The position numbers and the translations under genes were made by a program. Shown here piece by piece: positions 52,714 through 61,855 of a DNA stretch of 64,000 nucleotides. The notes below the pieces were generated by a model. The model worked only from the letters and a program-made list of their open reading frames with translations, ran no database searches and was not told the origin of the DNA. The stretch is from Nesterenkonia sp. PF2B19 (lineage in GTDB: Bacteria; Actinomycetota; Actinomycetes; Actinomycetales; Micrococcaceae): assembly GCF_001758425.2 (NCBI RefSeq), contig NZ_MDSS02000003.1:59486-123485 (forward strand), written 5' to 3'. Numbering within the stretch: the first letter of the stretch is position 1; each line of letters begins with the position of its first letter.

Positions 52714-53469
52714 ATGGCCAGCACCCCTGGCATCACTCCATTCACCCGGGTCGACGACGACGTCTTCATGACCACCGTCGACGGCGGCGTCACCCCCTTG
52801 AACATCGGACTGGTGGTCGGCAGCCGCGGCGCGGTGCTGATCGACCCGGGGCCGGACGGCGGGGACCATGACGCGTTGCTGGCGGCGGTCCGACAGGTCA
52901 CCGATGCGGAGCTGATCGTGGTCAACACCCACGGTCACGGGGACCACATCGGGGCCAACGCGTATCTGCGTGAGCACGGTGTGGAGCGGATCCTGGCCCA
53001 CCGTGAGGCGGAGGTGGCCACCGCCACCGAGCTGGTCGGCCAGGCACCGGTGGTTCTGGACCTGGGAGGCCCTGAGGTGGTCGTCGAGCACCTGGGACGC
53101 GGCCACACCGACGCCGACCTGGTGGTCGAGGTCAGCCGCGAGGGCCACGACGGCATCATGTTCTGCGGGAACCTCGTCCGCGAGGGCACCGATCCGAGCT
53201 TCCGGGACTCCCATCCGGAGGACTGGGTGCGCACGCTGGGGCGCATCTGGTCCATGGCGGGCACCTGCTCGCGCATCATTCCCGGTCACGGTCAGCCGGT
53301 GGACGCGGACTTCGTGGCCTCGATGCGCCGCCGCATGGAACAGGGGCACACCCTCTCCCGGCAGGCGCTGCGGGATGCCGTCACCGATGCGACCAAGGCC
53401 ATCCCGATCCTGCCCTATGGCCCGGAGGAGTCCCGGGAACTGATCAGCCGGCTGCGCGCCGGCCACTGA
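52714..53469 (+). CDS. MBL fold metallo-hydrolase
   Basis: 251 aa. The zinc ligand motif is VVNTHGHGDHIGA (HxHxDH). Other ligands are in GRGHTDADLVV (a HxD-type site) and IIPGHGQPVDADF. The SGRAVLIDPGPDGGDHD strand pattern is that of glyoxalase II-like and quinol-type MBL proteins. ATG 52714 is chosen because GAAGGTGATC precedes it. Substrate unknown. Confidence 0.87.
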   Translation: MASTPGITPFTRVDDDVFMTTVDGGVTPLNIGLVVGSRGAVLIDPGPDGGDHDALLAAVRQVTDAELIVVNTHGHGDHIGANAYLREHGVERILAHREAEVATATELVGQAPVVLDLGGPEVVVEHLGRGHTDADLVVEVSREGHDGIMFCGNLVREGTDPSFRDSHPEDWVRTLGRIWSMAGTCSRIIPGHGQPVDADFVASMRRRMEQGHTLSRQALRDAVTDATKAIPILPYGPEESRELISRLRAGH

Positions 53470-53493
53470 CCCTGAGACGGACCCGCGAGGCCC

Positions 53494-53637
53494 ATGTTCT
53501 TCACCAATCGTCAGCGCCCCGGCGAGGAGCGGGAGGAGCCCGAGTTCCAGATCCGGCTGAACCGGCTGGGCGTCATCCTCGGCGTCATGCTGCTGCTCGG
53601 TGTGGCGACCTGGCTCAGCATCGACTGGGGACCGTGA
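53494..53637 (+). CDS. Small single-TM protein
   Basis: 47 aa: starts MFFTNRQRPGEEREEPEFQIRLNR, followed by one TM helix (LGVILGVMLLLGVATWLSI) and DWGP. It starts 24 bp after the MBL stop and reads as a genuine small gene (ATG, good composition, short charged head and a single TM). Possible shared transcript with the MBL gene. Function unknown. Confidence 0.55.
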   Translation: MFFTNRQRPGEEREEPEFQIRLNRLGVILGVMLLLGVATWLSIDWGP

Positions 53638-53671
53638 GCCTCCACCCGGGGGAGCCTCCCCGGCGGGGCGA

Positions 53672-54664
53672 TCAGACGTCGTAGAGATGCGTGAACTGCG
53701 GCGGCACCGGGTGCGGCGTCGGCGGGGCCGCGTGCAGCGGCTGTCCGTGGTGGCGACGCCCGGCCTCGGCGTCGAAGAACGTGATGCCCGCGGCGCACAG
53801 CAGGAACCCGGGACCTACGGGCAGCAGCGTGCCCGCCACCCAGTGCCAGCCGCTGGGGTTCTCGGCCGCAGTGCGCACGGCCTCCCAGCCGCCCGCGAAC
53901 AGCAGGGCCAGCCCTGTGGCCGCACAGAACACGACCCCCAGGAACCAGGCCAACCCGGCTCCGGCACCGACGGCGGTGTCGTCCTCCACGGTGACGGTGT
54001 TCCAGCGTTCGCCGGTGCGCATCACCAGCCAGCCGCCGGCGATGCCCCACAGCGCGGCCACCAGATAGGCGGCGATGATGTCCGAGGCGAAGTGCCCTGT
54101 CATGAAGATCGCCGCCCCGGAGAACACCGCCAGCAGGCCGGTGAACAGCCCGATGAAGGGCCGCTGATGCGGGGCGCTGACCAGGAACACGGCGACGGCG
54201 GCTGCCGCGGCCATCGTGGCATGCCCGGAGGGGAACGTGGGATCCGTCCACCACCAGGAGCGCATGTCCGCCACCGAGAGCGGGATCTCGTGGTCCAGCC
54301 GGTGGATCCACACGTTCTTCAGCACCTGGGTGGTGATGTTGGCTCCCAGGAACACCACGATCGCGATGCCCGCGGCGAGGAACCGACGGCGCAGCAGGGT
54401 GATCGCCAAGAAGATCAGCCCCGAGACCGCCGCCGCGGCCGCCGGGGCCTTGAGCAGCAGCTGCCGCAGCGTCTCGTTCTGCAGGGGCCCCTGGGTGATG
54501 TTCCAGTACCGGGACTCCAGCGTGGCCTGCTCGAGCCATTGGCCCGTCGCGGACCGGATGAAGAACTCATGCACCGCCACCAGCGCGAAGGCGCACAGCA
54601 GCAGGCCCACGACCCACAGCCAGGTGCGGCGTGCGGGCAGGCGGAGACGGGAATGCTCGGACAT
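53672..54664 (-). CDS. PAP2 family phosphatase
   Basis: 330 aa with about six to eight TM helices. The PAP2 catalytic histidines are in PTFPSGHATMAAAAAVAVF (motif 2) and FMTGHFASDIIAAYLVAALWG (motif 3, SxxHxxxD-like); a basic motif 1 is weak (KNVWIHRLDHE). It is likely a lipid phosphatase such as phosphatidylglycerol-phosphate or undecaprenyl-PP type. Its C-terminal domain has a further TM pair and a P/H-rich tail. Start ATG 54664. Confidence 0.87.
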   Translation of the reverse strand: MSEHSRLRLPARRTWLWVVGLLLCAFALVAVHEFFIRSATGQWLEQATLESRYWNITQGPLQNETLRQLLLKAPAAAAAVSGLIFLAITLLRRRFLAAGIAIVVFLGANITTQVLKNVWIHRLDHEIPLSVADMRSWWWTDPTFPSGHATMAAAAAVAVFLVSAPHQRPFIGLFTGLLAVFSGAAIFMTGHFASDIIAAYLVAALWGIAGGWLVMRTGERWNTVTVEDDTAVGAGAGLAWFLGVVFCAATGLALLFAGGWEAVRTAAENPSGWHWVAGTLLPVGPGFLLCAAGITFFDAEAGRRHHGQPLHAAPPTPHPVPPQFTHLYDV

Positions 54665-54707
54665 GCACACCAGTATCGCAGGCGGCTGCCGTCGAGCCGG
54701 TGAAGCC

Positions 54708-54713
54708 TACACT
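54708..54713 (+). promoter_or_regulatory. Leaderless -10 box TACACT for menC
   Basis: TACACT lies 6 nt before ATG 54720. Confidence 0.55.
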
Positions 54714-54719
54714 GTGCCC

Positions 54720-55766
54720 ATGACCTCATTGCCCGACGTCGAGGAGCTGCTGCGCGGTGCCGCCGTCGTGAGCCTGCCGATGCGGACCCGCTTCCGCGGC
54801 CAGACCGCCCGGGAGGCGATGCTGCTGCACGGTCCGGCCGGCTGGGCCGAGTTCGCGCCCTTCCCCGAGTACGGTCCGCAGGAGTCCGCGGCGTGGCTCG
54901 CCGCCGCCGTCGACGCCGGATGGACCGGCCTGGGGGAGCCGCGGCGCACCACGGTGCCGGTCAACGCCACGATGCCGTCGGTGCCGGCCGCGCAGGTGGC
55001 CCAGGTGCTGGAGCGCTACGGCCGCGCCGAGGCGATCCCCGCCGTGAAGGTCAAGGTGGCCGAGCCCGGTCAGAGCCTCGACGACGACGTCGCCCGCCTC
55101 CGGGAGGTGGCGCGCCTGCTGCCGCATGCCGGCCTGCGGGCCGACGCCAACGGCGGCTGGACGCACGCCGAGGCGGTTCGCGCGGTGGAGGCGATCGCCG
55201 ACGTCGCCGGTGACCGGCTGGAGTATGTGGAGCAGCCTGTGGCCGGCGTGGAGCCGCTGGCCGTGCTGCGCGAGAAGCTCCACCGGGCGCGGCACCGTGG
55301 TGCGGATCGCCGCCGACGAGGCCGTCCGCAAGGCTGAGGATCCGCTGCGGGTCGCGCGGCTGGGCGCCGCCGACCTCATCGTGGTGAAGGTCCCGCCGCT
55401 CGGCGGAGTGGACCGTGCCGCCCAGGTGGTGCGCGACTCCGGGCTCGACGCCGTCGTCTCCTCCGCGCTGGACACCTCCGTGGGTCTGGCCGCCGGCCTG
55501 GCGCTGGCCGCCCGGTTGGAGTCCCTGCCCTATGCGTGCGGACTGGGCACTGCCGCGCTGCTGACCGCCGACGTCGTGGACTCCCCGCTGCTTCCGGTGG
55601 AGGGGGCGCTGCGGGTCCCGGTGCGGAACGGCCGCGTGGTGGCTCCGGAGCCGCCGCCGCGCTGCTGGACGAGCACCGGGTGGACGGGGCGCGCCGTGCC
55701 TGGTGGGAGCAGCGGCTGCGGTCTGCCCATGCCGTGCTGGCTCAGAGGACGGGCGCTGCGTCTTAG
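54720..55766 (+). pseudogene. menC: o-Succinylbenzoate synthase, two frameshifts
   Basis: Enolase-superfamily enzyme that dehydrates SHCHC to o-succinylbenzoate. The catalytic lysines are in AVKVKVAEPG, the metal ligands are in LRADANGGWT, EYVEQPV and AADEAVRKA, and the second lysine is in IVVKVPPLGGV. The frame shifts near 55297 (HRARH.. vs GTVVRIAADE) and again near 55652 (RVVAPEPPPR vs EPAAALLDEHRVDGARRAWWEQ), ending at TAG 55764-55766. The two shifts cancel; about 348 aa is restored. Adjacent menD is required with it, so I favour sequencing error. Confidence 0.88.
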
Positions 55767-55769
55767 GAT
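55764..55769 (+). promoter_or_regulatory. Leaderless -10 box TAGGAT for menD
   Basis: TAGGAT, which begins with the menC stop codon, lies 6 nt before ATG 55776. Confidence 0.5.
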
Positions 55770-55775
55770 TGGGGC

Positions 55776-57625
55776 ATGCACTCCGACCGGCGTCCCTTCC
55801 GCGAATTCGACGACTCTGAGGACGCCGAGGCGCTGCGTCTGGCGCGTCGGGTGGTGCGCGGGCTGAGCCTGAGCATGCGCCACGTGGTGATCGCTCCGGG
55901 GTCCCGCTCCGCGCCGCTGGCCTACGCCCTGGCGGAGGCCGAACAGCTGGGTGCGATCCGCCTGCACGTGCGCATCGATGAGCGCTCCGCGGCGTTCACC
56001 GCCCTAGGAATCGCGCTGGACTCGGGCCAGCCGGCCGGCGTGGTGACCACCTCCGGGACCGCCGTGGGGAACCTGACACCGGCCGTGATGGAGGCGGACA
56101 TGGCCGGTGTTCCCCTGGTGGCCATCACCGCCGACCGGCCGGAGGAGCTTCACGGCACCGGCGCGAACCAGACCACCTGGCAGCACGGCATGTTCGCCGG
56201 CCGGGTGCGGGACGAGATCCATCTGGAGCAGGGCGAGGTGCGCCTGGAGCCGGTGTCCCGGGATGACATGCTCTCCGCGGAGACGCAGGTGGCGCTGCTG
56301 ATGCGGCAGGCCTCGGAGTCCCGCGGCAAGGGACCCGGCCCGGTGCACCTGAACATCGGCTTCCGGGAACCCCTGGTGCCCCGCGAACCTGAAGAGGGCG
56401 CGCCCGCGGTGCCGCAGCGCTGGGCCCGCCGACCGGTGCGTCCGCAGGCGCCTGTGCAGCCGGCGGTGCATCTGCAGGGCGGGGCGCTGATGGACCAGCT
56501 GGACGCCGAGGAGCGGGAGGCCGCCAGGGAGCAGATCCGGCGCAGCCTGCGGGCGGTGCAGGACATCGCCCGCGACGTGCGCACCGTCTTCGTCCTGGGC
56601 CACGACGCTCCGCCCGAGGCTGCGCAGCTGGCTCTGGAGCTGGGTCACCCGGTCCTGGCGGAGCCGACCAGCGGGGCCCGGGATGCCGATGCGGCCGTGC
56701 CGGCCTATCGGCTGATCCTGCAGGCGCCGGCCTCGAGCGCCGGCGGCCGGCTGACCGCGGAGATCCAACGGGTGGTGGTGGCCGGACGCCCGACGCTGTC
56801 CCGGCCGGTGCAGCGGCTGCTGAGTGCCGATTCCGTGGAGGCGGTGCAGTACCAGCCTGCCGGCGTCGGCTGGCATGATCACCGGCTGCCCCGTCCCGTG
56901 GAGCATGACCTGGAGAGGATCCGCGAGTTCGCCGGAGCTCCTCCCGCCGGGTGGTTGGACACGTGGCTGAGGGTGGGCCGCCGGGTGCAGCAGGTGGTGG
57001 ATCGGGAGCTGGATCCCGTCGGGGCGATGTCCTCGGTGCGGGCGGCGCAGCTGGTGGCGGAGACGGTGCGGACCCCGCTGCTGCTGGGCTCCTCCTCGGT
57101 GATCCGCGATGTGGACCTCGCCGCCCGGCTGACCATGCACGGGCCGGCGCGGCTGGTGGCGCTGCGGGGACTCTCCGGCATCGACGGCAACGTCTCGGCG
57201 GCCTCAGGGATCGCCCTGAGCCGGGAGCGCCGGGTGACGGCACTGGTGGGCGACCTGACGTTCCTCCATGACCTCAACGCCTTGCTGCTGCCGTCCCGTG
57301 AGCAGGTGCCCAGTGTGGATGTCGTGGTGATCAATGACGCCGGCGGGGCGATCTTCGACCAGCTCGAGCACGGGGACGTGGGACGCCGCCCGGGGAAGGG
57401 AGAAGCCGTGGAACGGCTCTTCGGCACTCCGCAGGCGGTGGACCTGGCACAGATCGCCGCCGGATTCGGCGTCGAGCACCGCGGGGTGGCACCCGGGAGC
57501 AGCTGCAACAGGCCCTGGCGCACCCCGATGACCGGCTTGGTGTGCGGATCATCGAGGTCCGCACCGATCGCCACGGGCTGCGGGACCTGCACGCCCGGAT
57601 GAAGGACGGCGTGGCCGCCCTCTGA
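55776..57625 (+). pseudogene. menD: SEPHCHC synthase, frameshifted near the C-terminus
   Basis: Thiamine diphosphate enzyme that joins 2-oxoglutarate to isochorismate. Typical MenD elements: VIAPGSRSAPLAYAL, RIDERSAAFTALGIAL, GVVTTSGTAVGNLTPAVMEA, TADRPEELHGTGANQT, GLSGIDGNVSAASGIAL and the ThDP-binding VVINDAGGAIFDQLEHGD. The frame fails at about 57492. The next frame continues TREQLQQALAHPDDRLGVRIIEVRTDRHGLRDLHARMKDGVAAL to TGA 57623-57625. One missing base restores about 616 aa. Confidence 0.9.
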
Positions 57626-57638
57626 CCGCCCCTGCGAT

Positions 57639-57716
57639 CGAGGGGTCAGTTCCCGGCATTCCGGCGGCTGCTGACGCGCGTCACCGAGGGGGTGATGTGC
57701 GGGAATCTGACTCCTC
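57639..57716. repeat. Palindromic element B2
   Basis: The left arm (57639-57660, cgaggggtcagttcccggca..) and right arm (57694-57716, gatgtgcgggaatctgactc..) match the B1 arms, with one apparent base missing on the left. The loop contains the perfect palindrome tgacgcgcgtca. It lies 13 bp after menD and 150 bp before the aconitase. Confidence 0.8.
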
Positions 57717-57866
57717 GTCCGTGGCGCTGCGGCCCTGATGCCGCTCGGGAACCCTTGTGCCGCTCGGGAACCCTTGTGCCGCTCGGGACGAGGGAGAGAT
57801 GGTCGAGGGGAGAGCCCGCGCCGTGGGCTCCACCCGCAGCGCCCCGACCCCAGGAGGATGACCGGA

Positions 57867-59831
57867 ATGGCATACGCCTCCCAGAATCTGACGCAGAAGC
57901 TCATCGCCTCGCATCTCGTGGAGGGCAGCCCGCACCCCGGCGAGGAGGTCGCGCTGAGCATCGACCAGACCCTGACCCAGGACGCCACCGGCACCATGGT
58001 GATGCTGGAGCTGGAAGCCATGGGGCTGGACAGGGTCCGCACGGAGCTCTCCGTCCAGTACGTGGACCACAACCTGCTTCAGACCGATGAGAAGAACCCC
58101 GAGGACCACCTGTTCCTGCAGTCGGCGGCCCGGCGGTTCGGCCTCTGGTTCTCGAAGGCCGGCAACGGTGTCTCTCATCCGGTCCACCAGGCGCACTTCG
58201 GGCGTCCCGGGGCCACGATGGTGGGATCCGATTCCCACACCTGTGCGGCGGGTGCCCTGGGGATGCTCGCCGTCGGGGTCGGTGGGCTCGAGGTCGCCAT
58301 GGCCATGGCCGGGGAGCCGCTGTACGTCACCATGCCCGAGGTCTGGGGAGTGGAGCTCACCGGTGAGCTGCCGCCCTGGGTCTCGGCCAAGGACGTCATC
58401 CTGGAGATGCTGCGGCGTCACGGCGTCACCGGAGGCGGCGGCCGCATCATCGAATACCACGGCGACGGCGTCCGGTCCCTCAGCGCGATGGACCGGCATG
58501 TGATCGCCAATATGGGCGCCGAGCTGGGGGCGACCACCAGCATCTTCCCAGCGGACGAGGAGGTCCGGCGCTATCTGGCCGAGCGCGGCCGGGAGGACCA
58601 GTTCGTCGAGCTGCAGGGCGACGAGGACGCCGCATACGACCTCACCGAACGGATCGACCTGTCCATGCTGGAGCCTCTGATCGCCGCGCCGTCCTCCCCG
58701 GGGAACGTGACGCCGGTGCGGGAGGTGGCCGGGGAAGAGGTCCACCAGGTCGTGATCGGCTCCTCCGCGAACCCAGGGCTGCGGGACTTCGCCGTCGTCG
58801 CGGAGATCCTCCGCGGACGTCAGGTCGACCAGCGTGTGTCCCTGGACATCAACCCCACCTCGCGGGAGATCTATGCGGACATGGCCCGCGGCGGCTGGCT
58901 GCTGGACCTCATCTCCGCCGGGGCCCGCATCCACCAGTCCGGTTGCATGGGCTGCATCGGCATGGGGCAGGCGCCGGCCGTGGGGCGCAACAGTCTGCGC
59001 ACCATGCCGCGCAACTTCCCGGGACGGTCCGGAACGGATGAGGACTCGGTGTGGCTGTGCTCCCCGGAGACCGCGGCCGCCTCGGCTCTGACCGGGCGCA
59101 TCACCGACCCCCGTGCCCTGGAGGAGTCACGGGGCCTCGCCTGTCCCACCCCGCGCATGCCGGAGGCGCCCACCATCGACCACGAGATGCTGGTGGCGCC
59201 CCTGCCGGCGGAGCAGGCCCGTGAGGTCGAGCTGGTCAAGGGAGGAAACATCAGTGCGCTGCCGGAGTTCGACCCCCTGCCGGACGAGATCGACCTGCCG
59301 GTGCTGCTGAAGGTCGGCGACGACGTCTCCACCGATGAGATCATGCCCGCCGGATCGAGGGTGCTGCCCTACCGCAGCAACATCCCCAAGATCAGCGAGT
59401 TCGTCTACCGACAGGTCGACCCCACCTACCCGGAGCGGGCAGGCGGGGTCGGGGGAGGCCATGCGATCTTCGGCGGCGTGAACTACGGCCAGGGGTCCTC
59501 GCGGGAGCATGCCGTGATCGCTCCGCGGTATCTGGGGCTGCGCCTGGTGGTGGCCCGCTCCTTCTCGAGGATCCACTGGCAGAATCTGGCCAACTTCGGA
59601 GTCCTGGCGCTGGAGTGCGATGAGGAGGTCTACGCCTCGGTCGACCAGGAGGACCGGATCAGGCTGCGCGGGCTGGCCGAGGCGCTGCACACCGGACGCG
59701 AGGTGCCCGCCGTCGTCGTCGGGAACGGCGACGAACGGCAGGTCACCCTGCGCCATCGGCTCTCGGCACGTCAGGTGGAGATGGTGCTGGCCGGCGGGCG
59801 GATCGCCCAGTACGCGGCGTCCACGGGCTGA
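57867..59831 (+). CDS. Aconitate hydratase (short monomeric type)
   Basis: 654 aa. The [4Fe-4S] cysteine ligands are in VGSDSHTCAAGALGML and SGCMGCIGMGQ. Substrate-binding segments include DQTLTQDATGTMVMLELEAMG, NPTSREIYADMARGG and the C-terminal swivelling domain GGVNYGQGSSREHAVIAPRYLGLRLVVARSFSRIHWQNLANFGVLALE. The length and sequence fit the putative-aconitase subfamily of about 650 aa, shorter than AcnA. It interconverts citrate and isocitrate. ATG 57867 follows AGGAGGATGACCGGA. Confidence 0.92.
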   Translation: MAYASQNLTQKLIASHLVEGSPHPGEEVALSIDQTLTQDATGTMVMLELEAMGLDRVRTELSVQYVDHNLLQTDEKNPEDHLFLQSAARRFGLWFSKAGNGVSHPVHQAHFGRPGATMVGSDSHTCAAGALGMLAVGVGGLEVAMAMAGEPLYVTMPEVWGVELTGELPPWVSAKDVILEMLRRHGVTGGGGRIIEYHGDGVRSLSAMDRHVIANMGAELGATTSIFPADEEVRRYLAERGREDQFVELQGDEDAAYDLTERIDLSMLEPLIAAPSSPGNVTPVREVAGEEVHQVVIGSSANPGLRDFAVVAEILRGRQVDQRVSLDINPTSREIYADMARGGWLLDLISAGARIHQSGCMGCIGMGQAPAVGRNSLRTMPRNFPGRSGTDEDSVWLCSPETAAASALTGRITDPRALEESRGLACPTPRMPEAPTIDHEMLVAPLPAEQAREVELVKGGNISALPEFDPLPDEIDLPVLLKVGDDVSTDEIMPAGSRVLPYRSNIPKISEFVYRQVDPTYPERAGGVGGGHAIFGGVNYGQGSSREHAVIAPRYLGLRLVVARSFSRIHWQNLANFGVLALECDEEVYASVDQEDRIRLRGLAEALHTGREVPAVVVGNGDERQVTLRHRLSARQVEMVLAGGRIAQYAASTG

Positions 59832-59835
59832 GCGT

Positions 59836-59880
59836 CCCGGCACCGAGCCACCCGGCACCGAGCCACCAGGCAGCGAGCTT
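59836..59880. repeat. 15-bp tandem repeat between the aconitase and SulP genes
   Basis: cccggcaccgagcca occurs at 59836-59850 and 59851-59865, with a diverged third copy to 59880, followed by two copies of cgtgagctc. It lies in the 67-bp gap between the convergent genes. Confidence 0.6.
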
Positions 59881-59898
59881 CCGTGAGCTCCCGTGAGC

Positions 59899-61437
59899 TC
59901 AGTGCCCGGCGCCGAGCTTGCCGGCCATCCGCTCATGCATCGCGGCGCTGGCACCTTCGAGCCCCGCGATCTCCACGTGCTTGTCGTACTTCGCGTACTT
60001 CTCGCAGATGGCGTCCAGGGAGGCCACCGTGGAGGCGTCCCAGACGTCGGCGTTGTAGAGGTCGATGACCACGTGGTCGGGGTCGTCCCGGTAGTGGAAC
60101 TGGGTGTAGAGGTCGTTGGAGGAGGCGAAGAACAGCTGCCCCTTGACCTCGTACTTGGCGATCTCCTCGCCGAAGTGCTCGTCCACGCGGCGCGTGACGG
60201 TGGCCAGGTGGGCCACGCGGCGCGCGAACAGGACCATGGCGGTCAGCACGCCCAGGATGACGCCGATCGCCAGGTTGTGGGTCCACACGGTCGCGATGAC
60301 GGTCACGAGCATCACCGAGGTCTCGCTCTTGGGCATCATGCGCAGGGTGGAGGGCCGGATGCTGTGCCAGTCGAAGGTCGCCACGGAGACGAAGATCATC
60401 ACGGCCACCAGGGCGCCCATCGGCATCAGCGCGACCACGTCACCCAGGGAGACCGACAGGATGAGGATGAAGATCCCGGCGCAGAAGGTGGAGATGCGAG
60501 TCCGGGCGCCGGAGGCCTTCACATTGATCATGGTCTGGCCGACCATGGCGCAGCCGCCCATGCCGCCGAAGAAGCCGGTGATGATGTTGGCCGCACCCTG
60601 GCCCCAGGACTCCCGGACCTTGTCAGAGCGGGTGTCGGTGACGTCGTCGACCAGCTTGGCGGTCATCAGGGACTCGAGCAGGCCCACCACGGCCATGCCG
60701 AGGGAGAACGGGGCGATGATCTGGAAGGTCTCGAAGGTCAGCGGCACGTCCGGAGTGAACAGGGACGGCAGGGAGTCCGGGAGCTCGCCCTTGTCGCCCA
60801 CCGTGGGGACGTTGAAGGCGAAGGCCACGGAGATGACGGTGAGCAGGACGATCGCGACCAGTGGCGCAGGCACCACCTTGGTGATCCGGGGCAGCAGGTA
60901 GATCACGAGGAGCCCGGCGGCGACCATCGGATACACCAGCCAGGGCACCCCGATGAGCTCCGGCAGCTGGGAGGTGAAGATGAGGATGGCCAGCGCGTTG
61001 ACGAAGCCGACCATCACCGAGCGCGGGATGAACCGCATGACCTTCGCCACGCCGAGGACGCCCATCAGCACCTGGAACACGCCGGCGAGGATGACGGCGG
61101 CGATGAAGTAGTCGATCCCGTGGCTCTCCACCAGCGGGGCGATCACCAGCGCCGTGGCGGCGGTGGCCGCCGAGATCATCGCCGGACGCCCGCCGAGGAA
61201 GGCGATGGTCACAGCCATCGTGAAGGAGGCGAAGAGTCCGTACCGGGGGTCCACTCCGGCGATCAGCGAGAAGGCGATGGCCTCCGGGATCAGGGCCAGG
61301 GCCACGACGAGTCCGGCGAGGACCTCCACCTTCAGCAGGCGGGGCGACTTCAACGTGCGCAGGACCGACTGGCGGTCCTCCGGATGCGCGATCGACTCCT
61401 CGGGATGCGCGACGGCAGGAGTGGGTGCGGGGGCCAT
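59899..61437 (-). CDS. SulP family anion transporter with STAS domain
   Basis: 512 aa. The SulP core has 10-14 TM helices (VEVLAGLVVALALIPEAIAFSLIAGVDPRYGLFASF; GGMGGCAMVGQTMINVKASGARTRISTF). The C-terminal STAS domain starts near residue 420 (GQLFFASSNDLYTQFHYRDDPDHVVIDLYNADVWDASTVASLDAICEKYAKYDKHVEIAGL). It carries sulfate, bicarbonate or another anion; the substrate cannot be told. The ATG has ACGGAGCCCC upstream. Confidence 0.92.
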   Translation of the reverse strand: MAPAPTPAVAHPEESIAHPEDRQSVLRTLKSPRLLKVEVLAGLVVALALIPEAIAFSLIAGVDPRYGLFASFTMAVTIAFLGGRPAMISAATAATALVIAPLVESHGIDYFIAAVILAGVFQVLMGVLGVAKVMRFIPRSVMVGFVNALAILIFTSQLPELIGVPWLVYPMVAAGLLVIYLLPRITKVVPAPLVAIVLLTVISVAFAFNVPTVGDKGELPDSLPSLFTPDVPLTFETFQIIAPFSLGMAVVGLLESLMTAKLVDDVTDTRSDKVRESWGQGAANIITGFFGGMGGCAMVGQTMINVKASGARTRISTFCAGIFILILSVSLGDVVALMPMGALVAVMIFVSVATFDWHSIRPSTLRMMPKSETSVMLVTVIATVWTHNLAIGVILGVLTAMVLFARRVAHLATVTRRVDEHFGEEIAKYEVKGQLFFASSNDLYTQFHYRDDPDHVVIDLYNADVWDASTVASLDAICEKYAKYDKHVEIAGLEGASAAMHERMAGKLGAGH

Positions 61438-61855
61438 GGGGCTCCGTTCTGTGGTCAGGACACCGGCGTGTGCGGCTCACAGGGCACAGTCGTGTCCGGC
61501 TCTTCAAGGGGCGACGGGCGCGCGGCACTGCGCGGAACGATCAGGGCGAGATGATCAGTGGGGAGCGGCGGGCGGAGCGTGCCCGGCTCACAGCGCTCAA
61601 CTCTACCCTTACGTGAGGGATGGGTCGGAATTGTGTGAGGAAGATCTCAGTGATCGAGACATGATCGTCGGTCGATCGGCCTCGCGGCCGGTGTGGGGTC
61701 GGCGGAGGGGTCGGCGGAGGGGTCGCGGCATTGGGTGCGACTCTGACGCTGCGGTAGGTTCTCAGCGGAGGCTCTGGCTCACAGAGCATCCAGCGGCTCA
61801 CGTGCACCTGCACGACGTGCCGTTCGAGTCCCAGCAGCAGTGGCAAGGAGAAGGC
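61438..61855. other. 418-bp intergenic region between SulP and prfC
   Basis: No gene with coding features is seen. A short open frame near 61551-61616 (MISGERRAERARLTALNSTLT) has no support. On the minus strand TAGAGT near 61603 may serve SulP. Two copies of ggtcggcggagg lie near 61698-61722. The prfC promoter lies near the right end. Confidence 0.5.
61731..61760 (+). promoter_or_regulatory. Promoter of prfC (TTGGGT-18-TAGGTT)
   Basis: -35 TTGGGT (61731-61736) and -10 TAGGTT (61755-61760) are 18 bp apart, leaving a leader of about 90 nt. Confidence 0.5.

Noticed and set aside
61154..61855. Upstream extension of the prfC frame (about 230 codons)
   Set aside because: It runs antisense through SulP and has no prfC-like sequence before MTAEDHPAEG; GTG 61856 has a good ribosome binding site.
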